Assembly (NCBI GenBank): GCA_039654915.1
Contig: CM077600.1
Location: 35,766,992-35,830,991, forward strand
Source: Aquilaria yunnanensis
Lineage: Eukaryota > Streptophyta > Magnoliopsida > Malvales > Thymelaeaceae
Length of the DNA stretch: 64,000 nt
Direction: 5' to 3'
Part shown: positions 11,948-22,995 of the stretch, in pieces
Numbering within the stretch: position 1 is the first letter of the stretch
Layout: every line of letters begins with the position of its first letter
Translations under genes and position numbers: made by a program
The notes under the pieces: generated by a model
The model's database searches: none
Seen by the model: only the letters and a program-made list of their open reading frames with translations
Told to the model about the DNA's origin: nothing

Positions 11948-11955
11948 TATTTTCT

Positions 11956-13039
11956 AAAACCACTATTTGGTTAGTCAATTATCCTCAATTTGAATTGGTT
12001 AACATGCAAATTTGGTTCCTTAGCTTTTTTGACTCTAATAAGTCAATCCTTAAACTTTGGCTTACCATAACTTAAGCTCTCAATTTTGAGAAATGTAACA
12101 AGTTAATCAGTCCCTAATTGGATGCAGAGGTAGTTGGCGTTACTCATCTTGTTGATAGAAAAGATATAATCCAAGGGAAACACAAACGAAATGCAATTTA
12201 TATGTTGGGAGTCAAATTACACATCCAAATCACATTCATTTGCTGAGTCTTAGAGCTGGAATCGATATATGCTGCAGCACCAATTTGTTTCCGTAGCTTT
12301 TCTCCCTGAGCAATAAGTTTGCAGTGAAAATTTCATTTTTTCCATCCAACTAGGCATGAGGTTTTAGCTAGGATTTGATCTATCTTATACATATGTAGAT
12401 GTACTACTAGTTAATACATATACACAAATTTATGACAGAAAATTAGAGTTATGGGTCCATGAAATGAGGTCTAACTAGTTTGCTGCTAGTATTGCATTGC
12501 ATTAGTAAGATGACTCATGTAATGGAAATGTTATCTCTCATTCAATATTCAAATGTATATATAAAAATTTTAAACTTCTATATTCATAAGAATTGAACTT
12601 GAAACATTACTTATGGAGAACTAAGTTCCTCGCCACTTGAACCAAAAGACATTAGCTTTTAATTTCCTTATTCTATGGCAAGCATCATTTGATTAATTAG
12701 CAACTAGCTGTAGACATAGTGAACCCAAATAAAAAACATGAACTTCATATGTTTAATTCATGCCTACTAATTTACTCAAAATCTAGACTCCTTAATTCTA
12801 TTAATTTATACATATAGGAATCTTATTAAAAGTAATTCTTATAAAGAACAAATGGAGGGAAATGAAATTGTAGAACAAATCAGAATAAAGTAATGATAAA
12901 GTAATGATATGAAATAGACATCTCGTTTGGTTTTCTTGGAGCTTCTTGCCTTCTATCACATATAAGAAATGGGCACTTGGTTCTCCTAGTGTCCATTCAT
13001 TTATTTCCTTCCAAACTCAAACACACTGCAACCTCTCTC
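11956..13039. other. AT-rich intergenic region upstream of the P450 pseudogene
   Basis: No gene seen. At 12000-12130 there is a sequence of the kind TTGGTTCCTTAG / AGTCAATCCTTAAACTTTGG that resembles one arm of the fold-back elements found elsewhere, but no partner arm was identified. The P450 promoter would lie at the right end; nothing in it can be called with confidence. Confidence 0.3.
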
Positions 13040-14346
13040 ATGGATCTCCAACTTCCTTACTTGTTCGCAGTTCTTGTTATCCTGATTGCCCTTAAAAGCT
13101 TGAACATACCAAAATTCAAAAGGGCATGCTCAAAGCTGCCCCCTAGGCCACGTGAGCTACCAGTCATTGGAAATTTGCACCACCTTGCTGCTACAGGCCC
13201 TCTAATTCATTGATCCTTGAGGCATCTAGCCAAGACTTATGGACCTCTAATGCATCTAAAGCTTGGTGAAGTTCATACAATTGTAGCTTCCACACTTGAA
13301 ATGGCTAAATAGACCATGAGAACACATGATTTGGTATTTGCAAATGGACCTTATCTTCTTGCTACCAAGATTTGCATTTACAGCTTCATAAAAATTGGCT
13401 TTGCCTCTCATGGCAAGTATTGGAGGCAAATGTGAAAACTGTGTGTCATAGAGCTTCTAAGTGTAAATTCTGTCAAGTCTTTTTGTTCCATAAGAGAAGA
13501 AGAGGCATAAAATCTTATTAAAGGGATTAGTAAAAATGGTGGAGAACTGGTTAACCTCTTCGAGAAAGTGATGGCAATGAAATTTGCTATAACAGTATGG
13601 GCAGCCTTCGGTACCAAATGTAAAGACCAGACTGAGTTCAAACAAGTTGCTACAGAACTTTAGAGGCTTGGGTTAGCTTTTTGTTTGGCTAATATTTATC
13701 CTTTAAAAAAAATGCTCTCTCTTATGAATGGGTTAAGAATAGCATTTAAGAAACAATTCAAGAAGAGTGATCAGATGCTTGGGAACATAATCCAAGACAG
13801 GGAACACATCAGAGCAGCAACAAAAGACGGAAAAGGATACACAAAAGAAAGTCTGTTAGATGTTCTCTTATCAACTCAGAAGTGTGGTGAATTTTGCATC
13901 AAGGACAACCATCTTAAAGCAGTGCTCCTGGTTTGGGAATTCTTGCGTATGATACAAGTGCCCTTTCTAAGCACAGATTTGATGTAGTAACATTTCTGCT
14001 GAGTAGAAAGTTGTGAGCAATTTGGTTTGACTAAAAGCATTAGTATAAACAGGATATTTTCATTGCTGGAGCTGACACTTCATCGTTAACTGTAGAGTGG
14101 GCAATGTCTGAAATGATGAAGAATCCGAGGGTGATGAGAGAGGCACAAGTGGAGGTGAGACAAGTTTTTAAAGGGAAACATAAAGTGGAGGAAGGAGGAG
14201 TTCATGAACTGAAGTACTTAAAGATGGTCATGAAAGAAACCATGAGACTTCACCTAGCTGCACCAATGCTGCTTCCAAGGGAAAACAGCCAGAGGTTTGA
14301 GATTGATAAGCATGAAATACCTACTAAAGTAGAATCATAGTTAATG
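13040..14346 (+). pseudogene. CYP71-family cytochrome P450 pseudogene, truncated
   Basis: The frame starts with a membrane anchor (MDLQLPYLFAVLVILIALKS) and the hinge PPRPRELPVIGNLHHL, typical of CYP71D-like endoplasmic reticulum P450s. Exon 1 (13040-13930) keeps one frame but carries five stops: TGA 13211, TAG 13310, TGA 13433, TAA 13508 and TAG 13661. The intron lies where CYP71 genes have theirs (GT 13931, AG 14051-14052). Exon 2 resumes with DIFIAGADTSS (the I-helix oxygen-binding motif) and reaches KETMRLH (K-helix ExxR). It then hits TAG at 14338; a shift there gives IVNA followed by another stop. The PERF region and the heme-binding Cys loop are missing. The gene is clearly non-functional. 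The substrate of the parent enzyme is unknown; in this family it is usually a terpenoid or other specialised metabolite. Confidence 0.92.
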
Positions 14347-16490
14347 CATGAAATACTTGCTAAAATAAAATTGCAGCTCTCAATCTTTGTATGCTTATGG
14401 TGTAAGATGGGGATTCGGGAACAAAATCGTTTATATTCACAAATATTGTGAACCACCGTGATCATTTCAATGCAAACCAATTATTGCATTGGACAACGAC
14501 CTGAAACACAAACTGTTCTTCGATTCAATCCATTGCCATCGGAATAAAAAAGAGGCAAACGCGGCAGGTTATGCTTTGAAGATAACTATCAAAATTCGGG
14601 GAAGAAAAAAAAAAGATAAGGAAATGTAGATGAAACTCACTAAGATCTGTGCACACCTAGCGCGGAAGTAGGCAATGAAAAAACTGGGAAGAATTGACAG
14701 AATGTGGTTGGAGCTAAATGTTGTAGTCCACAAAATTGTAACTTTACTTGGAGAAGGCCATCAAGTGCCAACGGCAAAAGGTTTTACTTACTCTCGCCTT
14801 TCTCCAGGCCCCTCACATTTTTTTTGTTTCGCCGGCAACACAGGGTTTCTCTAAGTCAATTTTTTGGCTTTTTTTTTTTTTCATAAAACATGTTGGGTCT
14901 GTTGATGGGTTTTGCAGTTTTGATTTGTTAGTGGGTTTAGGGGTTTAGCTGCATTTTTGGGAACTAGTAACCTTTTAGTAGTACTTTTAGCTATGTTTTT
15001 TTTTTGCAAAATAGTCACTCTTCAAGGGATCTTTTGCTATGTTTTTTTAAAGTTGTCGAGCTTAGAAGGCTATGTAGTTGCATTTTGTAAAATTAGTCAA
15101 GCCTAACTAGATATTTACCCTCATTTTTATCAATATGCTAGCAATCCTGTAGTCTTTCCCAGCATTTTATCAATAATGCGGTTAAAGTTATGTCACCTAT
15201 GTACCTTTTTGTTATAGTGGTAGGGGATCCATAGGTCAATATGAATACTATGGGCATATATTTACTGTAATATCTATATTTTATTTGAGTGAGTTTTTCT
15301 CATCCGGAGAATAGGTTGGTTAAAAGTAGAATTGCGTTAAATTGGTGTGTGCTAGCTTGATTATGTTTGTTTTTCGTTGTGCATGATAGGTGTTTGGGAA
15401 ATTTGTTCCCAACAAAAGATTTAAACCGAACCAGGCAAAACCAATAATCACATACTAAAATGGTCATCTAAGTACAAAACAAAAATCAAAACAATCTGGA
15501 GAATAAAGGAAAAAATAAAAAAATAATAAGAGTAAATCAAAGAAAATAGAAAGGGAATTCAGAATTAGATGACTTACCTTCATTGGGCAAAGATGAAAAG
15601 AGAGCAATGAGGGAGAAAATCGAAGACTGTGAAGAAAAAAGAGGAGAAAGTACAACTAGAGAGGAGGAAAACAAAGGGATTTGGTGTCATGAAGAGAATC
15701 AAACAAAGGATTAATAATTTGTAGTGTTTGTTTAAGTGGGATTCTAATAGACTTTTTGGACTTTCTTTCTTCCTCTTCTGTGACCGAGTCCTTCTGGCCG
15801 TTTGTGAACATATTTCTTAATGTATTAAAGCCAGAAGTGGTCAAGGGGCTAATTGACTCCCATGTTTACCGCAAAGTAGTGAAAGAAAATTTCCATTACT
15901 TTGTTTGACTTTTCAAGTGATTTCAATCTGATTCTTCAACTCAAATATGATGTGCATGGTATTTTAGTAGTAATTTGTTTCTTTTTCTTGCCCCTTGCAT
16001 TCTTTTAACCACTACAAAAATGTTTTGCTAAAAAGTGTAGTGTAGGCAAAAGCTGGTAGCTCACCTGTACCAGGTTACTTGAGAGAAATTTTCTTGTCAA
16101 ATTGTTGGGAAATAGTAGAATTTTCCTTCTTCGAGGGTGCAATTGAAGTCTCAAATACATATTCCAAACTAGATGGAATCCTACTCCTGGTTAATGACCT
16201 AAAGTAAATGGAATTTGTAAGTTCTCGAAATTGAAGTGAAAAAGCATGCTGCTTCTACATCCAATTTCTTACTCAAATCTTAACTTGAGCTTGTAGAAGA
16301 GTCAGACAAGGTAGATTGTTGTTATTTTGTTCCAATTGCCAGTGAATTTGACATGAGAGCAGATTGAACTTTTAGGGATTTTAAATCCCTTGACCGGTCA
16401 ACTCTTTATCCATCTCACCTCCTCCTTAACGTCATCAAGGTCACATGACAGCCCGTGTCACATGTATAGCCTTTCAAAGTTTCAATTTCA
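14347..16490. other. Intergenic region, no recognisable gene
   Basis: The lost 3' part of the P450 was searched for here (FxxGxRxCxG in all plus frames by eye) and not found. The region has T- and A-rich runs near 14870, 15000 and 15520. Short open frames on both strands (for example 14748-14948 plus and 15656-15844 minus) have no recognisable domain. Confidence 0.35.
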
Positions 16491-16491
16491 A

Positions 16492-16734
16492 AGGCCTAAA
16501 TATGCAATTGGTCCATGAACTTTGTAAGCTCACACAAGTTTGTCCTTAAGTTTTTACCCATAATGACTTAGTCATTCAACTTTGATAAACATGCAACTTA
16601 GCCACCTTGGAAGACTATATGTTTGAGTTACATATTTATCAAAGTTGAAGTACTAAGTCGTTATGAGTCAAAGTTTAAGGACTAACTTATGCAGGTTTGC
16701 AAAGTTCAAAAGCCAATTGTGTATGTAGGCCTTT
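16492..16734. mobile_element. Small fold-back MITE of about 243 bp
   Basis: The two halves are near-complete inverted repeats. The left end reads AGGCCTAAATATGCAATTGG. The reverse complement of the right end reads AGGCCTACATACACAATTGG, and similarity continues through AACTTTG, CCTTAA, CATAA-GACTTAGT and CAACTTTGATAAA. There are no coding frames. The target duplication is ambiguous because the boundary itself is palindromic. Confidence 0.65.
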
Positions 16735-17800
16735 GGAATTTGCTGTATGATTTTCTTAATTTTTTTTTCCAACATAAAAATACACACAGAGGTAATCATG
16801 ACCAAGAATTAATTTAAGAGTAACTAGACAATGCTCGTGGATATTTTATCACTTTAGTGATATTTACCGAGACTATCATTTGTTGTTCATTTAGCCAATA
16901 TAGTTGTTCTTTTATATGATTTACTATTTCTTTAATACCAAAAGGGAAAAATTTTCCATTAAATGATAGGTGTTAGAGTAATTTTACCATTAAACATTTG
17001 CCACATTAAATAATTTTAAAGACTGGTGACAAATTTACTCTTAACAAAAAATATTGGCTGAAAATTTGTATATTTTAAAAGGATTAATGGTAAATTTTCT
17101 TGTAAAAAAATTAAATGATAAAATTATTCTACTGCTCACAGTTTAATGGTAAATTTATCCTTGTGACCTTTCTTTAATTAATATTGTTGTTTTACATCAT
17201 CAGCTACAAGCTTTGGGGATGAGACTTGCTAGAGGTCCAACAATGTCTCTAACGAGTTGTCATCATCAAGATCAACTTTGTATGGAGAGGATTAGGGAAT
17301 GCATCTGCCATCTACCATTCAGAAAAGCTCCAGTGAGCCTTGGTTAGGTCCTACAGTACCAACGGTCGAATAGGTTATAGTTGCCTACTGGTTTGCGGCA
17401 ATCCAGCCACCATCCTCTCTCCGACTCGGTCTCATCAACCATCAGCAACAATTTTGCCTCTTGTCTTATTAATGGCAAACAAGGCCATCCATGCCCCGTG
17501 GCTTCTTTATACTTGTTACTTTGTGGGTATTTATTAGTGAGTGAAAAATTTTACTTATATTCATGACATGCAATGTGAATAATCCATACTAACAGATAGT
17601 TTGAGGTTTTATCAATTTTTAAAATTTTTATAAAACTAAAATATGAAATATTCATACCAAAGTTATTTTCTACATCCAATATAACAAGGACATAAAATAC
17701 CAGGGCAAGAAAAGAAAAGAAAAAGAACGAACAGAAAACTAATATAGGGCAACATGTTTTTTTATCCTGTCTTTTTTTAAACTATTGCAAATTAACGTAT
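16735..17800. other. AT-rich intergenic region
   Basis: No gene recognised. Around 16860-17160 the words TTTACCATTAAA and AAATTTTCCATTAAATG recur in both orientations, perhaps the remains of another small inverted-repeat element. The frames at 17340-17566 are short and unlike known proteins. Confidence 0.3.
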
Positions 17801-17982
17801 ATGTCATATATGCAGGGGAATAGAAAACTAATTAACATAAATAAATACATTCAAACAAAATCTTCACACAAATTTAAAATCTTTACTGAAAATGAATTTC
17901 CCCCTCCTTCTTTGTCTTCTTTATCTATATATACAAGTACTTGCTTTAAGGCATTTTTTCAAACACAAGACAAGGTTACTAT

Positions 17983-18067
17983 GGCAGGAGATGGTTTAAA
18001 AGATCTATATCTACAGAAACTAGTAGTACGAGTACAAACAACCAGCGAAATAAAGCAGGCAGTATAG
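17983..18067 (+). other. Possible small gene or gene remnant: 28-codon ORF behind a TATA box
   Basis: A TATA-like sequence (CTATATATAC, about 17925-17935) lies 50-60 bases upstream of an ATG in good plant context (ACTATGGCAGG). That ATG opens a 28-codon frame (MAGDGLKDLYLQ... to ...EIKQAV). The arrangement of CT-rich stretch, TATA, short leader and start resembles a real promoter, and a splice-like TTTTTTGCAG follows at about 18075-18085. No homologue is recognised, and the frame may be an orphan first exon or chance. Confidence 0.25.
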
Positions 18068-18085
18068 GGACATATTTTTTTGCAG

Positions 18086-18956
18086 TGACAGATATTGTTT
18101 TTTATATTAAAAAAAAAACTTAACACAAGCACACCTAAAGCTTCATAACAACAAATACCCAGAAATATTGTGCCCATTCCACAAATACTAGCACACATAC
18201 CCAAAGATTTCAAGCAATGTGGGAATGAGAGCTATTTACCTTCAATTACTTACTGATGGAGAGTGAAGTGGTGGATATGAGGAAGGAAGAGAGACGATGA
18301 AACGATTTTGACTTCTTCTTGTTGTTGTGCATTGAAGAGACAATGATGAGCTGAAGCGAATCGAGCGATACTTTGGGAGAAGAAGTGGTGCAAATACTTG
18401 CTAGGACTTGGGAGAGAATCGAAGTTACTGGGAACGAATTGAAGAACGTACTTGCTGGGAGCGAAACGGATCGAAGAGTGATACTTACTGCGAATTGAGC
18501 GATATGGGTGGGTGAGATATTTGATAAGAAGAGATGAGATTGGATTGGGGAATGATGAATCGTGAACTGAAAGCTGAAGAGTAAGGTTGGGTATTGTTAA
18601 ATTTTATGGATAAAATAGGGATTTTTTGTTTGGTTGGTCTAATTTGTAAATGAGGTAAATTTACCGGTGATAGATACCTGCCCGTCACCTAATAGTATCC
18701 ATCAAATATATGTAATTTACATATATCTACTATATTATAAGTATCTTTAACTATTTACTCATTTGATAAAAATGGATACCTGCAAATGGTGAATTTAGTC
18801 CACCCCACTATCATCCTTATCTCTTAACATCAGCAAAAGAAAAGAAAAAAACCATGTGTCCGTGATCGAAACGGGCAATACCTTATTACGTGAGCCATTG
18901 GCAACCAATTTATTTTAATTACTATTCAATAAAAAAAAAGGAAAAAGATTATAATA
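18086..18956. other. Region downstream of the GRAS gene, no gene recognised
   Basis: The first part holds purine-rich sequence (18240-18600) with GAAG, GAGCGAA and GATCGAAG words. The frame at 18485-18688 (minus) has no recognisable domain. The last 100-200 bases should include the GRAS 3' UTR. Confidence 0.3.
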
Positions 18957-20375
18957 TCATACACATCGCCATGCAGAAGCTGTGAGTAAACACCTATTCT
19001 GCCACGCTAGCGAGAGAGCCCTTCCGTCGTCTCTTTCGAAAACCCAAAACCCTCCGCTTTCACCTTCAAATTGCAGCGGAGAATAATGAGCCCGTATCTT
19101 GAGCAGAAGCTTCGCCTGCATCAGACACTTTGAGCTCAGCCTACACCCTCTGAACCCATGTCCCTCCAGTCTTCCCCTCCATGTTTCCATCCGCTCGTAC
19201 CAGGGGCACTTGTCCTCCTCCTCGTAGTTCAACATCCCCTTTATCTCATTCCCCAAAAGATCCTTCTCGATGCTCAGTCTTTCTTCGCTCTCCAATGGCA
19301 GGCAATCCTCCAGCGAATCGAAAATCGCCGCAAAATAGTGTAGCGACTCCATGAATCTTGACAGGAAGCTTTTGGTGGTCCTGCTTCCTTCTTGCTGCAC
19401 CAGTACTACAATGGATGGTTTCAGAGAGTTCGCCAAGCTCAGGGTTTCTGATATTTTCGAGTAGTCGTTTAATGTGTTCAAGTGGAACACCAAATTGGCC
19501 ACCACCGTTTCGTTTTTCTTTTTTCGCAAGTTAACAAGTTTGGACCCTCGCAACAACCCTTGGAACACGAAAACTAGATTCTTGAACGGCCTCGCGAAGG
19601 CCAGAAGCCGATTCTCGGTTTCTTGGAGCTCCTCCAGGGTTTTGCCGTAGCCGGTAAGGCGGAAGGAGATTCGGTTATCTACGGTCGCCTTCTCGGATAG
19701 CGATTGGATCAGCGATGGCCACTGAAATCCGTACGAGACGTCGAAATCGACGACGTGGATGGCGCGGTTATTGATGGTTTCCTCCCTCTCGAAGGCCTCG
19801 ATGATGGCTTGGTTGGCGGTGAAGTGAGCGAATTGGTAGTAGGGCGAGACCCGGTAGAAACAGGTGAAGGCCAGGAACTGCTCATCTTTGGTCGGCTGCT
19901 TGATGATCATGTTGTAGAAGGGGGAGCTTCGGGTGAGGAGCCTGGCCGCCAGGCCCTCGGAGAAGTAGGCCACCACTCGCTGCACTGAATCTCCCATCAG
20001 GGAGGTGGTCTTGTAGAGGTCGATGAGGTTGTCCAGGGAGGCGTGGGCGTTGCGCTCGTTGACGACGGTGGCCGTGACGAGCAGCAGGTGGATCAGGTGG
20101 AGGCCCTTTCCCGTGCTCTCCAATTGGTCGCCGGCAGCTGACATGTTTTTTTTGCGGATGCTGTAGTTGCAGGACTTGTCCAGTTTCTTGAGCATTTCTT
20201 CTCTAAATTGAAGAAGAGTGAATATTTTGCCTTCACATCCCTGCGTGCTTTGGTTCTTGTTTTCACGAACGGCTCGTTTCTTCCTCTTCCGGCTTTGACC
20301 TCCGGCGGGGTTACTCACTACTGCAAGCCTCAATGTCAAGAGATCAGCCTGATCCTCTCCGCCATCTTGAAGCAT
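18957..20375 (-). CDS. GRAS-domain transcriptional regulator (RAD1/SCLB-like), intronless
   Basis: The 472-residue protein has the GRAS order: a basic N-terminal segment (KRKKR at about 30-34), leucine-rich region I from about 91 (GLHLIHLLL), the VHIID-type motif IHVVDFD at 206-212, leucine repeat II around 245-285, a PFYRE-like region around 295-345, and the SAW domain ending in SAWRCV. The VSPYYQFAHFTANQAI and DFDVSYGFQWPSLIQSLS segments fit the RAD1/SCLB-type clade better than the DELLA, SCR or NSP2 proteins I recall. RAD1 of legumes acts with RAM1 in arbuscular mycorrhiza (family knowledge); whether this is an orthologue is an inference. GRAS proteins are nuclear co-regulators and are usually intronless, as here. 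There are no internal stops and the length is normal. Confidence 0.85.
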   Translation of the reverse strand: MLQDGGEDQADLLTLRLAVVSNPAGGQSRKRKKRAVRENKNQSTQGCEGKIFTLLQFREEMLKKLDKSCNYSIRKKNMSAAGDQLESTGKGLHLIHLLLVTATVVNERNAHASLDNLIDLYKTTSLMGDSVQRVVAYFSEGLAARLLTRSSPFYNMIIKQPTKDEQFLAFTCFYRVSPYYQFAHFTANQAIIEAFEREETINNRAIHVVDFDVSYGFQWPSLIQSLSEKATVDNRISFRLTGYGKTLEELQETENRLLAFARPFKNLVFVFQGLLRGSKLVNLRKKKNETVVANLVFHLNTLNDYSKISETLSLANSLKPSIVVLVQQEGSRTTKSFLSRFMESLHYFAAIFDSLEDCLPLESEERLSIEKDLLGNEIKGMLNYEEEDKCPWYERMETWRGRLEGHGFRGCRLSSKCLMQAKLLLKIRAHYSPLQFEGESGGFWVFERDDGRALSLAWQNRCLLTASAWRCV

Positions 20376-20634
20376 CTTTGATCTTCGTCACAAAAGAAGA
20401 ATAAAATGAAGGAAGGTGAAGGCGGAAGTAGTTTTCCGGATGGGAGGTGAAATAAAAGAATCAGGGCGGAGTTTTTATGGAGAGACGGGGGAGGAATAAG
20501 GGAGAGAAAATTCCCTTGTATCCTGAAGCGCGAAAAGGAACCAAATAGTATGGACAGGTGATCTCGTTTTCTCCACGGGGTGAAGAGATTGAAGTCACAG
20601 GGGTATCTTATCACACACACACATATATGCCTAA

Positions 20635-21455
20635 ATGCCCATTACTCCCCTGAATTATAATGACTTGGACAGTTTGCCCCTAAACCATAAAATGGATCAA
20701 TTCAAATCCTAAACTTTGATAAATCAATCACTTTAATCCCTTAACTCAGCCTAATCCTCACACCATCCATCTTAAAAGTAGTAGCTGCCGTTGCTGCCCC
20801 CTCCTCCGCCCCATCTCTGTCCTCCACAATCTCTCTGGCCTCTCCTTTACTTTCTTGTTCCCCTACCTCCGCCGTCGAAGTAGCCTCCTCCCCCACCTAA
20901 CCTCTGTCCTCCAATGCCTCCACCACTCCTTTGACGGTCGTTGTCAAGTACGTCACTACCACCTTCAAGAGCTCCATCATCCTTCGCACACAACCCCTTC
21001 CACACCCCCTTCTCTGAGCTTCAATTCAATCGTGTAAGGGTTCTAGTTAGGTCAAATGGAAAGAATCAGCAACTTTGATGAACACAAAAGGAGCAGTGGT
21101 TGATGCGGTTGACGTGTGACGATAGAAGAAAAGCAGCGATGATGACAAAATTTGGCTCATAATCAATTAATTTGACACTCAATTTCGTAAATTTATTTTT
21201 TCAATCGTTGCTTGGATGACGATCACGATGATAAATCGGAGACGATGATGAACCCAGTAGGAGTAGATTTGGTGGATCTCTGGTGGTTCAAAAGCTCCGG
21301 TTGTTTCTCTACCATCGTCTTTCTCACATGTGCCCACATGAGCGCGTAAGTAAGTTAGGGGACCAAACTGTCCAATTTTTCAAAGTTTAGGTTTTGAGTT
21401 GATCCATTTTATAATTCAGGAGAAAAATTGTTCGAGTCACCATAGTTCAGAGAAG
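20635..21455. mobile_element. Inverted-repeat non-autonomous element upstream of the GRAS gene
   Basis: The left arm (about 20637-20740) and the reverse complement of the right arm (about 21350-21455) share CCTGAATTATAA, AAATGGATCAA-TCAAA-CCTAAACTTTGA and TTGGACAGTTTG blocks in a partly rearranged order. The interior is GC-richer (for example 20780-21010, Ser/Pro-rich in translation) and has no known domain. The arm design is like the Mutator-like elements at 47743 and 49345, but no clean target duplication was found. It begins about 260 bases upstream of the GRAS start codon, so it could influence that promoter. Confidence 0.5.
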
Positions 21456-22041
21456 CAATGGTTAACTTAGATATTTTTTTAAAACTCTAACACTAATTAC
21501 TAATAAAGATGCCAAACAAGACTTAATTTGTTTTCATTTTTTTACTTATTTAAATTCAAGCCTTAGAAGTTGCAACATATATATATAACAAAGCAATAAA
21601 AGTTGTTTGAAAACTTTTTTTTGAAGAAAAAAATAGATGAATATGCTTTATGTTAAGCTTTTTTGGGTTTATATATGTTATGCAAGCAAAAACGATTCAT
21701 AAAAAAAGTAATCACTTTCTAAAAAAAGTAATAGTGAAATAATTATTAGGTATGGTAGAATATTAATTTTGAAATGACACTTATTGTAGACAAAAATAAA
21801 AGCAGTGTATTTTTAAATAAATTAAATTGCCTGTTTAATTACAGCTTGACGGTGTCATGAACTAGCAAAATATGTAATAGTATATTTATTGTTTTGTCTA
21901 TTTTTATATATCTCAGAATTAATGTGGTATGCATGTTGGGATGGGGCTCCTGGGGAATGGATGCATGCATGGGAGCAAAGACCGACGGATGGATCCTGGT
22001 AGTTGGGAGAAGGTTGGATTTGGAAGATGCCATTGACTTGA

Positions 22042-22251
22042 AGTGGACAGAAGAAAAAAGAAGAAGAAGAGGAGGAGGAGGAGGAGGAGGAAATTAAAGA
22101 AAAAGAAAAAGATGATGAGGAATCTGATGAGGCTACCGTCCTGAAGAGACTTGTCGTCGACGCTCTTGCAGATGCCCTTGACGGCTTCGCCCTCCCTATC
22201 TCTATGTCCTCAAGTACCTGCAATTTTGCTGCCAATATATTCCTGTTCTAA
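22042..22251 (+). other. Possible terminal exon with acidic tract, unrecognised
   Basis: An open frame with no ATG at its start follows a possible acceptor (GTGGACAG, ending 22050). It encodes KKKEEEEEEE, then an acidic/basic mix, then TVLKRLVVDALADALDGFALP and ends at TAA 22249-22251. The segment after the purine tract looks less random than its surroundings. An opposing minus frame (22235-21855) starting MAAKLQVLEDIEIG also stays open, and its Ser run is just the antisense of the purine tract. Neither matches a family I know. Confidence 0.2.
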
Positions 22252-22954
22252 TTAATTAAAGTTCACGTGTGTGTCTTTTTGAGGTAGCAACAAGGAATCT
22301 TGCATTGCATCTTCCGCCCCTTTAATTTGTACCAAAAAGCTTACTAGGCTACTTCCCTTTAATTTCTATAGTATGTTAGGTAAGAACATATATACAAGTA
22401 ATTTCTGTTTCCACGCTACGCTAGTCTCGACGTCTCTCTCTCTCTTTGTCGAGCCATAAAAAACCAACCGAAAAGTGGTGTAATTCACCAACATTAATTT
22501 CTATGTGCTCACCGTTGGTGTCCTCCGTCTTGCTATATATTTCCCGCTGAATGGAAACAGATAGTGTATATATCTTAATTTCTTGTCTAGGGTTGGGTTG
22601 CATTGGGTTCTTCCCCTGTTCATATATGTGTAGCTCAATTAATATTGCCTCGAAATTTCCAAGTTAATATCAACTGACTGGAAATTGGAGCTAGCTAAGA
22701 TCGATCAAATATATATACTATCATTTCCATTATTCTATGCATGTTATGTGTACTATTTTTTGGTAACTTTATGTCAATAGCTCAACCACTTTAATATCCC
22801 ACTTGATTATACAAATCCGAGCTATTTGGCTCATAAAAATATATTTTATCCATGTCAAGTTATACACAACATTTAATTGATGGGGTGCAGAACTTAAGGT
22901 AGGTATAATTTTGTGATTTGAATAAATTGAGTATTGGATCCATGCATATGACAT

Positions 22955-22995
22955 CATAATAATAATAACAATAATAATAATAATAATAATAATAA
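22955..22995. repeat. AAT trinucleotide microsatellite
   Basis: A run of about 13 ATA/AAT units, interrupted once by ACA, in intergenic DNA. Confidence 0.8.

Noticed and set aside
19704..19988. Plus-strand ORF over the GRAS gene
   Set aside because: It is an antisense shadow of the GRAS coding frame, with Asp/Val/Gly-rich composition typical of such shadows.
21855..22235. 126-codon minus ORF starting MAAKLQVLEDIEIG as a gene
   Set aside because: The long Ser run is the antisense of a purine tract, and the rest has no recognisable domain; it is noted only under the candidate exon entry.
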